Position numbers and translations under genes: made by a program. Source: CAZAFL01 sp964484465 (lineage in GTDB: Bacteria > Bacteroidota > Ignavibacteria > UBA10030 > SZUA-254). From it: DNA of 64,000 nt. Below the pieces are notes generated by a model. That model was given only the letters and a program-made list of their open reading frames with translations. It was not told where the DNA came from and did not search any database. Below are positions 34,882 through 44,400 of the stretch, piece after piece (within the stretch, counting starts at the first letter, position 1; every line of letters begins with the position of its first letter). The stretch lies in the NCBI GenBank assembly GCA_964484465.1, contig CAZAFL010000006.1, forward strand, positions 65,628-129,627, read 5' to 3'.

Positions 34882-36737
34882 TAAACATCGATGGTAACTT
34901 CATTTACTAATTTTCTAAACTCCTTCATCGCCTCCCGCTCCCGCTCGCCTAGCCGGTAATTAAATCCTGCGAGATACTCTTCAACTTCATTGCGATGCAG
35001 GCCGATTTCTATTCCACGCAGTTCCCCGATATCGGCATAATGTCCTTCTGATTCAGAAAGAGAGCGTTCAATAATCTCACTTAATTCCGTCTTTGTTTCC
35101 CTGGAGAGTGATTTTTTTACAGCCCAGACAGCAAAAACGAACGGCAGTTTCTGCCAGTTGTACCATTCTTTTGCAAGATCGAACACAAGCTCGAAGCCTG
35201 CGAGCCCAGATTTGTTGCGATGAAGCGCCTCGTCACCGATGAGGAGCACGGCATCGTAGCCGGAATAATCGTTCACACCGGCGTGCAGTCGTTCAAATGC
35301 GGCCCGAACTCCATATTTTTTTTCAAGCAAAACCTGCAGCAATCTCACAGAGGTTGCAGTCTCATCCGTAATGCCGATGAGCTTGCCGTCAAGGTCTCTC
35401 CAGCCGTGGTTGGAAAAGAGCATGACACTCTTGACCTGATCGCGTGTGGCGATACACCAGTTCAGCCGTTCGAGGTCGTTCTCCTGTTTGAAGTAGTCCA
35501 TGAGTGAAAAAAGCCCGGCATCGAGTTGTCCTTTTTCAGCAATTATTCCCATCCGGCGCGGCGCAATCGGCAGTATCTTGAACTGCTGTTTCTCGAAGTT
35601 ATGGTAGAACGGCACCGAATTAAGGAACGGAATCTTCCCAACGACATGATCTGTATAGACGTTCAGCGCATTATAATAGACATCGCGTTCGACAGGGATC
35701 TTTCCCGCATCCTTTATGATTTTGATTATTTGATCTTTTGCAAGCTTCATCGGGCTAATTGCGCCGGCGTCGTGCGCAATACGTTCTTGCCCGACTGTTC
35801 CGTCCATATCGTCGGCGCCGAAGTTGAGCGCAACGCTTGCCACTTCCTCCGTGAGCATAACCCAGTATGCTTTAATGTGCGGGAAGTTATCAAGCATCAG
35901 GCGGCTGACGGCAATTGTCTTCAAATCGTCGATTGCGGAAGTAAATTGATTTGTCGGTTTGATGCCCGTATCTCCCGGCTGAAATGCGAGCGGAATGAAC
36001 GTCAGGAACCCGCCGGTTTCGTCCTGTGCTTCGCGGAGTCTTATCATGTGTACGAGCCGCTCTTCGATTGTTTCGACATGTCCGTACAGCATCGTGCTGT
36101 TAGTCGGGATACCGAGCCGGTGCGCCGTCTTGTGTACTTCGAACCATCCCTTTGCGCCGATTTTTTGATTGAAGAGTAGTTTCCGCACCCGCTCCGAGAA
36201 AATCTCTGCGCCACCGCCGGGCATGGTTTTGAGTCCGGCTTCCTTGAGTTGTCGTAATACCTCCTCAATGGACATGCGGAATTTCTTGTGAAAGAAATCG
36301 ATCTCCACCGCTGTGTATGCTTTCACATCGGCGTGAGGAAATTTCTCGTGAATCGAGCGGACGATATCGACGTAGCGCTCCCAGGGCCAATCGGGCGGCA
36401 TGCCGCCGGTGATGTGGACTTCGGCAATTTCCGGTGTAAGTGTGCCGAGGATTTCCTCAGTTGTCATTTCATAGGCATCGGGCGAACCTTTTCTTGTGGC
36501 AAAGTCACAGAACTTGCAGGAAAGGACGCAAACGTTGGTATGCTCAATTTTCTGATTGAGGACGAAGTAAACCGCATCTCCGCTCTTCTGCTGCCGAATG
36601 TAGTGCGCCATCTTGCCGAGCGAGATGATGTCGGGCGTGTTGAAAAGCGTCAGACCGTCCTGCAGGGAGAGGCGTTCGCCGGTTTGTATCTTTTCCCAAA
36701 CCGGAAGGAGTTGCTGATCTCTGAAGTTTATGAACAT
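34881..36737 (-). CDS. mqnE-mqnA: Fused aminofutalosine synthase (MqnE) and chorismate dehydratase (MqnA)
   Basis: 618 residues with two complete enzymes in one frame. Residues 1-360 are MqnE, a radical SAM enzyme with CVLSCKFC (Cys70, 74, 77), EVHITGGMPPDWPWERYVDI, TMPGGGAEIF and LYGHVETIEERL. Residues about 367-618 are MqnA: VGKIPFLNSVPFYHNF, DAGLFSLMDYF, KSVMLFSNHGW, ITDETATSVRLLQVLLEKKY, LLIGDEAL and LPFVFAVWAVKKSL. MqnA removes water from chorismate and MqnE joins the product to adenosine, so consecutive pathway steps are linked, possibly for channelling. I chose the ATG at 36737 because it follows the ubiD stop by 13 bp; the earlier start would overlap that gene. Confidence 0.93.
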   Translation of the reverse strand: MFINFRDQQLLPVWEKIQTGERLSLQDGLTLFNTPDIISLGKMAHYIRQQKSGDAVYFVLNQKIEHTNVCVLSCKFCDFATRKGSPDAYEMTTEEILGTLTPEIAEVHITGGMPPDWPWERYVDIVRSIHEKFPHADVKAYTAVEIDFFHKKFRMSIEEVLRQLKEAGLKTMPGGGAEIFSERVRKLLFNQKIGAKGWFEVHKTAHRLGIPTNSTMLYGHVETIEERLVHMIRLREAQDETGGFLTFIPLAFQPGDTGIKPTNQFTSAIDDLKTIAVSRLMLDNFPHIKAYWVMLTEEVASVALNFGADDMDGTVGQERIAHDAGAISPMKLAKDQIIKIIKDAGKIPVERDVYYNALNVYTDHVVGKIPFLNSVPFYHNFEKQQFKILPIAPRRMGIIAEKGQLDAGLFSLMDYFKQENDLERLNWCIATRDQVKSVMLFSNHGWRDLDGKLIGITDETATSVRLLQVLLEKKYGVRAAFERLHAGVNDYSGYDAVLLIGDEALHRNKSGLAGFELVFDLAKEWYNWQKLPFVFAVWAVKKSLSRETKTELSEIIERSLSESEGHYADIGELRGIEIGLHRNEVEEYLAGFNYRLGEREREAMKEFRKLVNEVTIDV

Positions 36738-36750
36738 TATCTGTTTCTTG

Positions 36751-38511
36751 TCATTTCCAAATTTTGCCCCACTTCTCATCCACTCGTTTCACAATTTCAT
36801 CGGGCATTGTCAATGGCTTGGGGTAACCAGATTTCCATGTCGCATCGATACCCATCGTCCCTTTGTACACCGGAGAAATACCTACAAGTTTATTTTCCGT
36901 GAAAATAACATCTCTTTCACAATCAAAACGGGTGAAAACTCCCCAAATATAACTCTCTTTGTCGTGAATATCCACATCCTCACTTACAGCAGCTACAATA
37001 GGAACTCTGGACATTTGTGGGTTGATAACCAGTTTCTCTACCACTTCTCTCCCGCCGGAAGATACTTTGAGCAGAAGCAGGGTATCCCCGATGAAATTCA
37101 AATCCAGGATTCTTCTATCGACCGACTTCATATCCGTCATGCTGAGCTTAATCGAAGCATGGCGGTTATCTGGTGTTCTATGTGGTTTTCGTGTAGCATC
37201 TATAATCATCTTGCTCCCCAAATTCATTTTATAGCTTGTGAAGTCGAGTGTATCGAGCGGCACTTTCGGAATCATGATGAAATCGAAATGCGGGTCGAAG
37301 TTTTCACGCACCTCATTCAGCACAGCATGCCAGTCACGGACATCGACACCGGAAGAAACTGTAACCATGCATTTTGTTAATGAGAGCTGGTCTGTTCCCA
37401 TCAACCCGAGCGCGGCTTTCATTGCTTCTTTTTGATATCGCTGTTCGATTGCGACGACAAGCAGATTATGAAATCCCGCCTCATAGTATGCCCAGAGGTC
37501 GGTCACTTCTTTGTGAATGAGTTTCGCAAGCGGACCCAGCATCTGCTGTGTTGCATCCCCGAGGAATTTATCTTCCATCGGCGGTTTGCCGACGACGATT
37601 GCAGGATAAATTGGGTTTTTCCTGTGTGATATTGTCTTGAGATGAAAGACCGGAAATTCTGATGCCGCAGAATAGTGACCGAAGTGGTCGCCGAAGGGGC
37701 CCTCCATTCTTCTTTCTTTCGCCGGTACTATTCCTTCAAGAATAAATTCTGCCGAAGCAGGGACAGGAATTGAAATTGTCTTCCCCCTTGTGAACTGGAC
37801 TTTCTTATTCTGTAGAAAACCGGCAAACATCGCCTCGTCAATTCCTTCCGGAAGCGGGGCAACGGTCGCCAATAGCAAGGCGGGTTCAGTACCAAGGGCA
37901 ACTGCAAGTTCAAGATCGCTTCCAGATTTTTCTGCCTGATAATAATGAAAGCCGCCTCCTTTCTGAATCTGCCAGTGCATGCCGGTCGTATCGTTGTCGA
38001 ACACGTGCATGCGGTAGATGCCGATGTTGCGCTTCCCATTGCGAGGGTCGTAGGTGATGATTTGCCCGTAGGTGATAAATCGTCCACCATCTTCCGGCCA
38101 GCAAGCCTGGATAGGTAAGAGATCGAGGTTCGGTTTGATTACAACTTCGTGTGAGATACCCGATGATGTAAATTTTGGTTTCGCGCTGAGGAATCGTTTT
38201 GCGGTTGATTTGTGCTCGAGGATTGTTTTAAGAGTCGGTGGAAACGCTTTTTCAAGAAACCCGATTAATTCTTTTCCGATTTGATCGGGATGTCTGGCGA
38301 GGGCAAGTTCAATTCTTCTTGCACTTGCGAAATGATTAACGACCAGGGGAAAGCTCGACCCTTTCGGTCGTTCTACTATTAGGGCGGGCTTACCTTCCTT
38401 TAATGCTCTTACCGAAACCTCTGTAAGCTCAAGCGCGGGGTCTATTTCAACTTGTGTCCGGTGAAGCTCGCCGTTGCGTTCCAGTATCTGAAGAAATTCT
38501 CTGAGAGCCAC
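36751..38511 (-). CDS. ubiD: UbiD-family decarboxylase of menaquinone synthesis
   Basis: 586 residues, of usual length. The family marks are visible: GRFITYGQIITYDPRNGKRN, IGIYRMHVFDNDTTGMHWQI, KRRMEGPFGDHFGHYS and GMDATWK-like MGIDATWKSG. The R and E residues in RRMEGPFGDH belong to the active site of prenyl-FMN decarboxylases. In futalosine-type pathways such an enzyme decarboxylates the prenylated naphthoate. The cofactor maker, UbiX, is encoded 5 bp upstream and the prenyltransferase UbiA before that, which fits. The gene symbol in this pathway varies (an Mqn name is also used), so ubiD is given as the family name. Confidence 0.92.
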   Translation of the reverse strand: MALREFLQILERNGELHRTQVEIDPALELTEVSVRALKEGKPALIVERPKGSSFPLVVNHFASARRIELALARHPDQIGKELIGFLEKAFPPTLKTILEHKSTAKRFLSAKPKFTSSGISHEVVIKPNLDLLPIQACWPEDGGRFITYGQIITYDPRNGKRNIGIYRMHVFDNDTTGMHWQIQKGGGFHYYQAEKSGSDLELAVALGTEPALLLATVAPLPEGIDEAMFAGFLQNKKVQFTRGKTISIPVPASAEFILEGIVPAKERRMEGPFGDHFGHYSAASEFPVFHLKTISHRKNPIYPAIVVGKPPMEDKFLGDATQQMLGPLAKLIHKEVTDLWAYYEAGFHNLLVVAIEQRYQKEAMKAALGLMGTDQLSLTKCMVTVSSGVDVRDWHAVLNEVRENFDPHFDFIMIPKVPLDTLDFTSYKMNLGSKMIIDATRKPHRTPDNRHASIKLSMTDMKSVDRRILDLNFIGDTLLLLKVSSGGREVVEKLVINPQMSRVPIVAAVSEDVDIHDKESYIWGVFTRFDCERDVIFTENKLVGISPVYKGTMGIDATWKSGYPKPLTMPDEIVKRVDEKWGKIWK

Positions 38512-38516
38512 ACGCT

Positions 38517-39068
38517 TTACTCCAGTTCCCCGGCTCGCCAGCCTTTCGCCGTTCGAAGTCCGAGCACGCCGAGGAGTTTTTCACTGAACGCATTGACGTA
38601 TTCTTCCACAGATTTCGGTACAAAATAGAGAGGCGGGCTGATCGGCATGATGACTGCGCCTGATTGTGATAACCTTGTCGCCTGCTCAAGTGCGATTGTT
38701 GACATGGGTGTTTCCCTCACACAAATGACAAGCTTGAATCGCTCCTTCAATGCTACCTGAGCCGTGCGGGTAATCAGTGTATCTCCAATCCCTGAAGCGA
38801 TTTTACCGAGCGTTGAGGTAGAACAGGGAAGAATCACGTACGCGTCGAATGCATTTGAGCCGGAAGCGATGGGAGCTGTAAGGTCGTCATTCTGGAATTG
38901 CCGCTTGATGAACGGCTGTAAATCCTTTTCTGACATGTTCATTTCATCTTTCAGCAGAGCCTTTCCCCATTTGCTGACAACAAGAAACTTATCGGCAGGG
39001 CATTGTTTCAGGAAGTCGACGGCATAGACGGCTCCTGATGAACCGGTAATCCCTACAATTATTCTCAA
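38517..39068 (-). CDS. ubiX: Flavin prenyltransferase UbiX
   Basis: 183 residues. The motifs IIVGITGSSGAVYAVDFL, LPCSTSTLGKIASGIGDTLI, ERFKLVICVRETPMSTIALE and MPISPPLYFVP are those of UbiX, which makes the prenylated FMN cofactor used by UbiD. The ATG overlaps the ubiA stop (ATGA) and the ubiD gene starts 5 bp downstream, so the three are translationally linked. It is probably cytoplasmic. Confidence 0.95.
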   Translation of the reverse strand: MRIIVGITGSSGAVYAVDFLKQCPADKFLVVSKWGKALLKDEMNMSEKDLQPFIKRQFQNDDLTAPIASGSNAFDAYVILPCSTSTLGKIASGIGDTLITRTAQVALKERFKLVICVRETPMSTIALEQATRLSQSGAVIMPISPPLYFVPKSVEEYVNAFSEKLLGVLGLRTAKGWRAGELE

Positions 39069-39898
39069 TGCGAAATTGCTCCGATCACAATCATGGCGAA
39101 GACAACGAACCCCAGTCCTGCATTGATCCGGAAGAATGCAAGCTCAACCTTATGAGCTTTTCGTTGTTCGATCCATAACAATAAACCGGTGAGAAGCAGG
39201 AAAGGCGCAGCGTACCATGTTCGAACCGTCGTGAAAAACAATAGGGCAAGTGCGGCAAACGCGGTGAGGTGAAATATTGATGACCACATGAGTGCTTTCT
39301 CTTTGCCGAACCTTGAGACGAATGAATAGAGTTGCTCCGACCGGTCGAATTCCTCATCGAGGGTTGCATAAATAATATCAAAACCGGCTCCCCAGAATAT
39401 TGTGAAAAGACACAACAACACGGCAGGGAAAATATTCTCAAACGATGGGGAAGCAGCAAAATATCCTCCGAGAGGTGCCATCGACATTCCTAATCCTACG
39501 CCGAAATGAGCCAACGCTGTGAAACGTTTCATATATGGGTAGGCAGTGAAAATTATAAGAGGTATTGGCGAAAGCATGAGGCAGAACGAAGAAATCAATG
39601 CCGCGGATCCCAGGTAGATAATACAGCCGGCAACGAGAACGCAAATTGCTTCACCCATGCTCATTCTCCCGCTTGGCAACTCACGGATGGAAGTCCGCGG
39701 GTTGCGCTTGTCGATATCACGATCGATGATACGGTTAAGGGCAAATGCCGTTGTCCGCGCACCGATTGCAGAGAGTAAAACCAATGCGAGCAAGGTCCAT
39801 GATGGAGTCTCCTTCATGCCGAGTAAGAAGCCGCTGTAAATCAGCGGAAGCGTAAAGAGAGTGTGCTCGATTTTAACAAAATTAAAGAATTTTTTCAC
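39065..39898 (-). CDS. ubiA: UbiA-family prenyltransferase of menaquinone synthesis
   Basis: 277 residues with about eight membrane helices. The first Asp-rich motif is NRIIDRDIDKRNPRT and the second DIIYATLDEEFDRSEQ; both bind prenyl diphosphate through magnesium. The enzyme attaches a polyprenyl chain to the naphthoate ring at the membrane, ahead of UbiD decarboxylation. It is the first gene of the mqn operon, with a promoter candidate just upstream overlapped by a dyad. Its stop overlaps the start of ubiX. Confidence 0.93.
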   Translation of the reverse strand: MKKFFNFVKIEHTLFTLPLIYSGFLLGMKETPSWTLLALVLLSAIGARTTAFALNRIIDRDIDKRNPRTSIRELPSGRMSMGEAICVLVAGCIIYLGSAALISSFCLMLSPIPLIIFTAYPYMKRFTALAHFGVGLGMSMAPLGGYFAASPSFENIFPAVLLCLFTIFWGAGFDIIYATLDEEFDRSEQLYSFVSRFGKEKALMWSSIFHLTAFAALALLFFTTVRTWYAAPFLLLTGLLLWIEQRKAHKVELAFFRINAGLGFVVFAMIVIGAISH

Positions 39899-39924
39899 GG
39901 TAAGATGTAGGTTGCACTCTAAAA

Positions 39925-39944
39925 TTGTCTAAAAATATAGACAA
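39925..39944. promoter_or_regulatory. Operator-like dyad over the menaquinone operon promoter
   Basis: TTGTCTA, a 6-bp spacer and TAGACAA form a perfect inverted repeat that covers the -10 element and the expected start of transcription of the ubiA operon. It fits a dimeric repressor site. It could instead be a weak hairpin in the leader. Confidence 0.4.
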
Positions 39945-39962
39945 AAAAGGAGTTTGAAGCAA
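39934..39962 (-). promoter_or_regulatory. Promoter candidate for the ubiA-ubiX-ubiD-mqnEA-mqnC operon
   Basis: On the minus strand: TTGCTT (39962-39957), a 17-bp spacer and TATATT (39939-39934), about 36 bp before the ubiA ATG. Confidence 0.5.
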
Positions 39963-40017
39963 GATTACAAGAAATGAGAATCGAGAATAATTCAACCTGT
40001 TCTGGTCGAGCAGCCGT

Positions 40018-40038
40018 ACCGAGAGATGAGATCTCGGT
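40018..40038 (-). terminator. Hairpin after the amidohydrolase operon, possible terminator
   Basis: ACCGAGA pairs with TCTCGGT (7-bp stem, 7-nt loop) 53 bp past the stop at 40091. There is no T-tract, so its role is uncertain. Nothing else was seen in the 192-bp gap apart from the ubiA promoter. Confidence 0.4.
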
Positions 40039-40090
40039 CTCGTTGTTTTCGGCTACAAGATAAATTGAAACACCCGGAAGCACTCAGTTG

Positions 40091-41449
40091 CTATTTCGAA
40101 TCGGTCTGCTGCTCATGAGTTTTTGCCGAAGGCTCCAGCCGATTGTATTTCTCCTTGTACTTGTCGTAGAAGTGTGTGTGCCTGCTGGAAAGAGGAATAT
40201 TTTTTCCCTGGATAAATTCCATCTCGACATTTGTTCTGATTTCCAGTGGGTCGCCATTAGTAACGATTAACGTCGCATCCTTCCCGGTTTCAAGAGAGCC
40301 GACGCGGTCTGAGATGCCCAGTATTTGTGCAGGATAGATTGTAATCGCTTTCAATGCTTCATCTTTGGGTAAACCATAGGCTGCAGCTGTTGCCGCGTTG
40401 TATGGCAGGTTGCGTTCGTTGGATGACCCGCCTTCGGCAGCAATACAGAAATGTACGCCGCTTTCAAATAGTTTTTTTGGAAGAGTAAACGCCATGTCGT
40501 ATGATTCCCAGGCACGTCGGGGGGTGCGGTGAATCGGGTTAATAATGACGGAAACATTTTTTTCCTTCAGTAATGCAGTAGCCCGCCAGGCGTCGTATCC
40601 GCCTAAGAGCACAAGTTTAACATGCTCCTGATCGGCCCATGCTACAGCGGATTGAATTTGCTGGATCTCTTCTGCATTCAGCAGAACAGGGATTTTACCG
40701 TCAAGAACAGGTTCCATCGCTTCCCATCGAAGGTCGGTTTTGTGATGGGGAATGCCCTGTTGCGATTCCGCGTGTTTCGCCTGAAGATATGACCGTGCTT
40801 CCTGGAATGTCGTTCGCACTTCATTCAATGCTTTATCGCGCGCTTTCTTCTGGTCTTCTTCGGAACGTTGCTCCCACCACGCTCTGTTGATCGTCATCGA
40901 TGGCCAGTTAACGACCAGGCCGACTGGCGCTTTGAAAGTTAAATCTTCCCATGTCCATCCATCGAGGGTGATGGCAGCGGCTGTGCCGCTAATGACACCC
41001 CCGTCGGGCATCGTTACTGCCGTGGTAATTCCATTCGCCCGCGTCACCGGGATAATCTCGCTTTCCGGGTTCACAGCGACTTCGGCGCGGACATTCGGAT
41101 TAACACTGCCTGTTTCGAAGACATCATTTGTAGCCCGAACAGCGCCGATTTCAGTAAGGCCAATATCCGACCGTGCATCGATCATTCCCGGATAGACATG
41201 TTTTCCATGCCCATCGATTTTTTCTGTATTTTCTGGAAGGCTGATGTTTGTTCCTATTGCAACAATTTTACCTTTATCAAAGAGAATGACCCCTTGTTCG
41301 ATAACAGGACCTGAAACCGGATGGATTGTTGCTCCTACAATAGCTATTGGATGGTTTTGCGCTATTGCAGGGATTTCGCTCGCGCCTGAGCCGCTGATAA
41401 CAAACATTATCAATCCGATTACACAATTTGTCACGCGAATAAGTTTCAT
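40091..41449 (-). CDS. Exported amidohydrolase-family protein lacking the first HxH metal motif
   Basis: 452 residues with a signal peptide (VTNCVIGLIMFVISGSGASE). The body shows the amidohydrolase start PIAIVGATIHPVSGPVIEQG, then VYPGMIDARSDIGLTEIGAV, and the end AAAYGLPKDEALKAITIYPA, RVGSLETGKDATLIVTNGDP. In active enzymes the PGxIDxHxH motif carries the first two metal ligands; here it reads PGMIDARSDIG, so they are missing and the protein may be inactive or use another site. The gene follows the double amidohydrolase gene by 1 bp on the same strand, and both share the same altered motif. Confidence 0.85.
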   Translation of the reverse strand: MKLIRVTNCVIGLIMFVISGSGASEIPAIAQNHPIAIVGATIHPVSGPVIEQGVILFDKGKIVAIGTNISLPENTEKIDGHGKHVYPGMIDARSDIGLTEIGAVRATNDVFETGSVNPNVRAEVAVNPESEIIPVTRANGITTAVTMPDGGVISGTAAAITLDGWTWEDLTFKAPVGLVVNWPSMTINRAWWEQRSEEDQKKARDKALNEVRTTFQEARSYLQAKHAESQQGIPHHKTDLRWEAMEPVLDGKIPVLLNAEEIQQIQSAVAWADQEHVKLVLLGGYDAWRATALLKEKNVSVIINPIHRTPRRAWESYDMAFTLPKKLFESGVHFCIAAEGGSSNERNLPYNAATAAAYGLPKDEALKAITIYPAQILGISDRVGSLETGKDATLIVTNGDPLEIRTNVEMEFIQGKNIPLSSRHTHFYDKYKEKYNRLEPSAKTHEQQTDSK

Positions 41450-41450
41450 A

Positions 41451-44400
41451 TTATTTTCCCTCCTCTTGATCTTTGCACGAATATCCTTCTTTTCCTTTTG
41501 GCGCCATTGATGATGAAGAACTGCCTGTTGTTTTAGGTGATGAGAGGATTTTCTGGATAAGCGTTGCGCGTTCCTTTTGCACTTCTTCGTTCATCTTAAC
41601 ATCCTCGTCACGGTCAAAATATTTTCTTCCGTCGATCCAGGTTTGTTCGCAGATAGAATATGTTGAAAGAGGGTTTCCACTCCATAGGACGAAGTCGGCA
41701 TCTTTCCCCGGTTCGAGTGAACCGACTCGTTTGTCGATGCGTAATTGTTTTGCCGGGTTAATCGTGACAAATTTGAGTGCCTCGTTTTCGCTCACGCCAC
41801 CGTATTTTACAGCCTTTGCTGCTTCCGTATTGAGGCGGCGCGCCTGTTCATCGCTGTCCGAGTTGTAGGAAACGACCACGCCGGCATCGTGCATGAGAGC
41901 GCCGTTATACGGTATTGCATCATATACCTCAAATTTATAAGCCCACCAGTCACTGAATGTCGAGGCTCCCGCGCCATGTTTCGCAAGCTGGTCGGCGACC
42001 TTGTATCCTTCGAGGACGTGCTGGAACGTACCGACCCTGAATCCAAATTCTTCAGCAAGACGCATCAGCATGAGGATTTCATCCTGCCGGTAGGAATGGC
42101 TGTGGATGATGCGTTTACCTCTCAAGATTTCAAGAATAGCTTCTTCCTGTAATGCCCGACGCGGTGGAATTTTTTTCTTTCCTTCCTGAAATTCTTTCCA
42201 CGATTGCTCATAATCCAGAGCCGTGCGGAATTCGTCGCGGATAATCTGCTCAACTCCTTCTCGGGTTTGAGGGTATCTTGAAGTGTATTTATCTCCCCAG
42301 TTGCTCTGCTTTGGGTTTTCTCCCAGTGCAAATTTTATTCCGGGTATTGCTCCTTCGAATTTCATTTCTTCAGGAAGCATGCCCCACCGTAATTTTATCA
42401 CCTGGTTCTGACCGCCGATGGGGTTTGCGGAACCGTGGAGGACATTTGCCGCGGTTAACCCTCCGGCGAGTTCCCGGTAGAGGGCAACATCATAGGGGTC
42501 GAGGACGTCACCAATTCTTACTTCCGCGGTTACTGCATGAGAGCCTTCATTCACGCTTCCCTCTACTCCGGTGTGGGAATGGCAATCTATCAAACCGGCG
42601 GTGAGATTCTTTCCTTTCGCGTCGATGACGAGCGCGCCGGCCGGGAGCTGAAGGTTTTTTCCTACGGATACGATTTTACCCCGCTCGATAAGCATATCGG
42701 CATCGTTCAGCGTTCCCTGAGGACCTGACGTCCAAATTGTAGCACCACGAATAACAAGAGATGCCGGCTGGTCTGGAAGTTTGGGTCTGCCAAACGTTCC
42801 CGGCGGATACTTCGGTGCGAACGAAGCCCGTAGTGACGGTTTGGATTTCCCCGTGTCGGGTTCCGGCTTATACGGTTCTTTTCTAATCGTCTTCCAATCG
42901 AACACATTGCCGTCGGCAAGTTCGCCGGTTCCAATAATGTTTTCGCTCGATGCGGTTCCTGTCATTCGTACGACACCATTGAGACCGACAGAGTCACCAT
43001 TGAATGCAAATGAGAGGCGCATATTCGAGAATGAGGCAGTTGTCAGCTTTGCTTCTTTTCCTTTTGCTTTGACAACACCCTGCAATCCTTCAATTTCCCC
43101 TTTGAGAGTAATGGTGAGTGAATCCATCCCTGCCTTCGAAAGTATCGCGGTGAGTGTTCCTCGCGGATCGTACAAAGGTTTCGGTTTGATTTCATAGCGT
43201 TTGCCATCGATCCAGGTTTCAAGGATCTTTGATTTGTCAGAAAAAAGGTCACCATCGGTAATAATAAAATTTGCTATCTTCCCGGCTTCCAGCGATCCAA
43301 GCTTTTTATCCACACCGAACAATTTCGCAGGCGTTGTTGTCAGAGCGGCGAGCGCAGCATCGGGAGAGAGGCCGCGGTCGATGGCTTTTCGTACATTGGT
43401 AAAAAAACTTCCCGCATCCTTTAATGTTGCGGTAGTAAAAGCAAAGGTGATTCCCTCTTCCTGCAGCTTCGCTGGGTTCTCAGGAGCTTCGTCCCAGTAA
43501 CGCAAGTCCTGCAGTGTCACATTAATGGCGTCTTCGGGTGATTGTACATTCGGCGCATCGGGGAAATTCACCGGTAATATGATGGGTACATTGAGCGATT
43601 TGATCGCGTTGAGCTGACGGTATTCGTACCCGCTCCCGCGCACGAGTAATTTCAAGGAAAATTCTTTTGCAATTCTTGATGCACGCAGAATGCTTAGTTC
43701 ATCCGCCGTCTCAAAAATAACCGGCTGTGTTCCTGTAACAACGCCTTCGAGTGCGGCAAGGTCGGCTTCAGTTTCGGGGCGGGGCTCGCCGGGGTTCTGG
43801 TCTGCCGCCTTCATCGCTGACCGGTACCACTGTGCATCGAGCAGCGTTTGCCTGATTAACGCAATCGTACCCATCAGCGAATTGGGATAATTGTCACTCT
43901 GCGACGTCTCGAATGTAATATGATGTGCAAAGCGGTGCCGTATCAGGAGCTGATTTGGTGTTCCGTCTCCGAGATTGAAGAGTGCGCTTTCTCCGCGAAA
44001 TATTCCTTTCTGAGGTACGACAAGCGCAGCAGTGAACCCCATCGTCCGGAGTTTGTCTGCGGCTTTGACATCCGGCAAAAAAAGTTCTTCGGCATTTTGC
44101 GATGAAAGAACATAATCGTTCCAATGTTTAACGCCCCGTGTCTCCTGAGGTTTTTGTCCACCCTGATTTTGATCCTGCCCTCCCTGCGGTTTTTTCGGCA
44201 TCCCAATATCGGAATAGCTGTCGATGAGCCCGGCATAGAGGGTCAGGCCGTTCAAATCCCACACGTGTGCATCTGCTGGAACACTTGCATTTGCACCCAC
44301 AGCGGTAATGATGCCATCGCGAACGACAAGAGTTCCTTTCTCCACGACTTTTCCGGGAGCAACAATGATGCGAGCGTTTGTGAATGCGTGAACTGTCGGA

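Noticed and set aside
35526..36179. A plus-strand frame of 217 codons inside mqnE-mqnA
   Set aside because: It is antisense to a conserved radical SAM gene; no recognisable motifs.
36730..37380. A plus-strand frame of 216 codons inside ubiD
   Set aside because: It is antisense to the UbiD coding sequence and without support.
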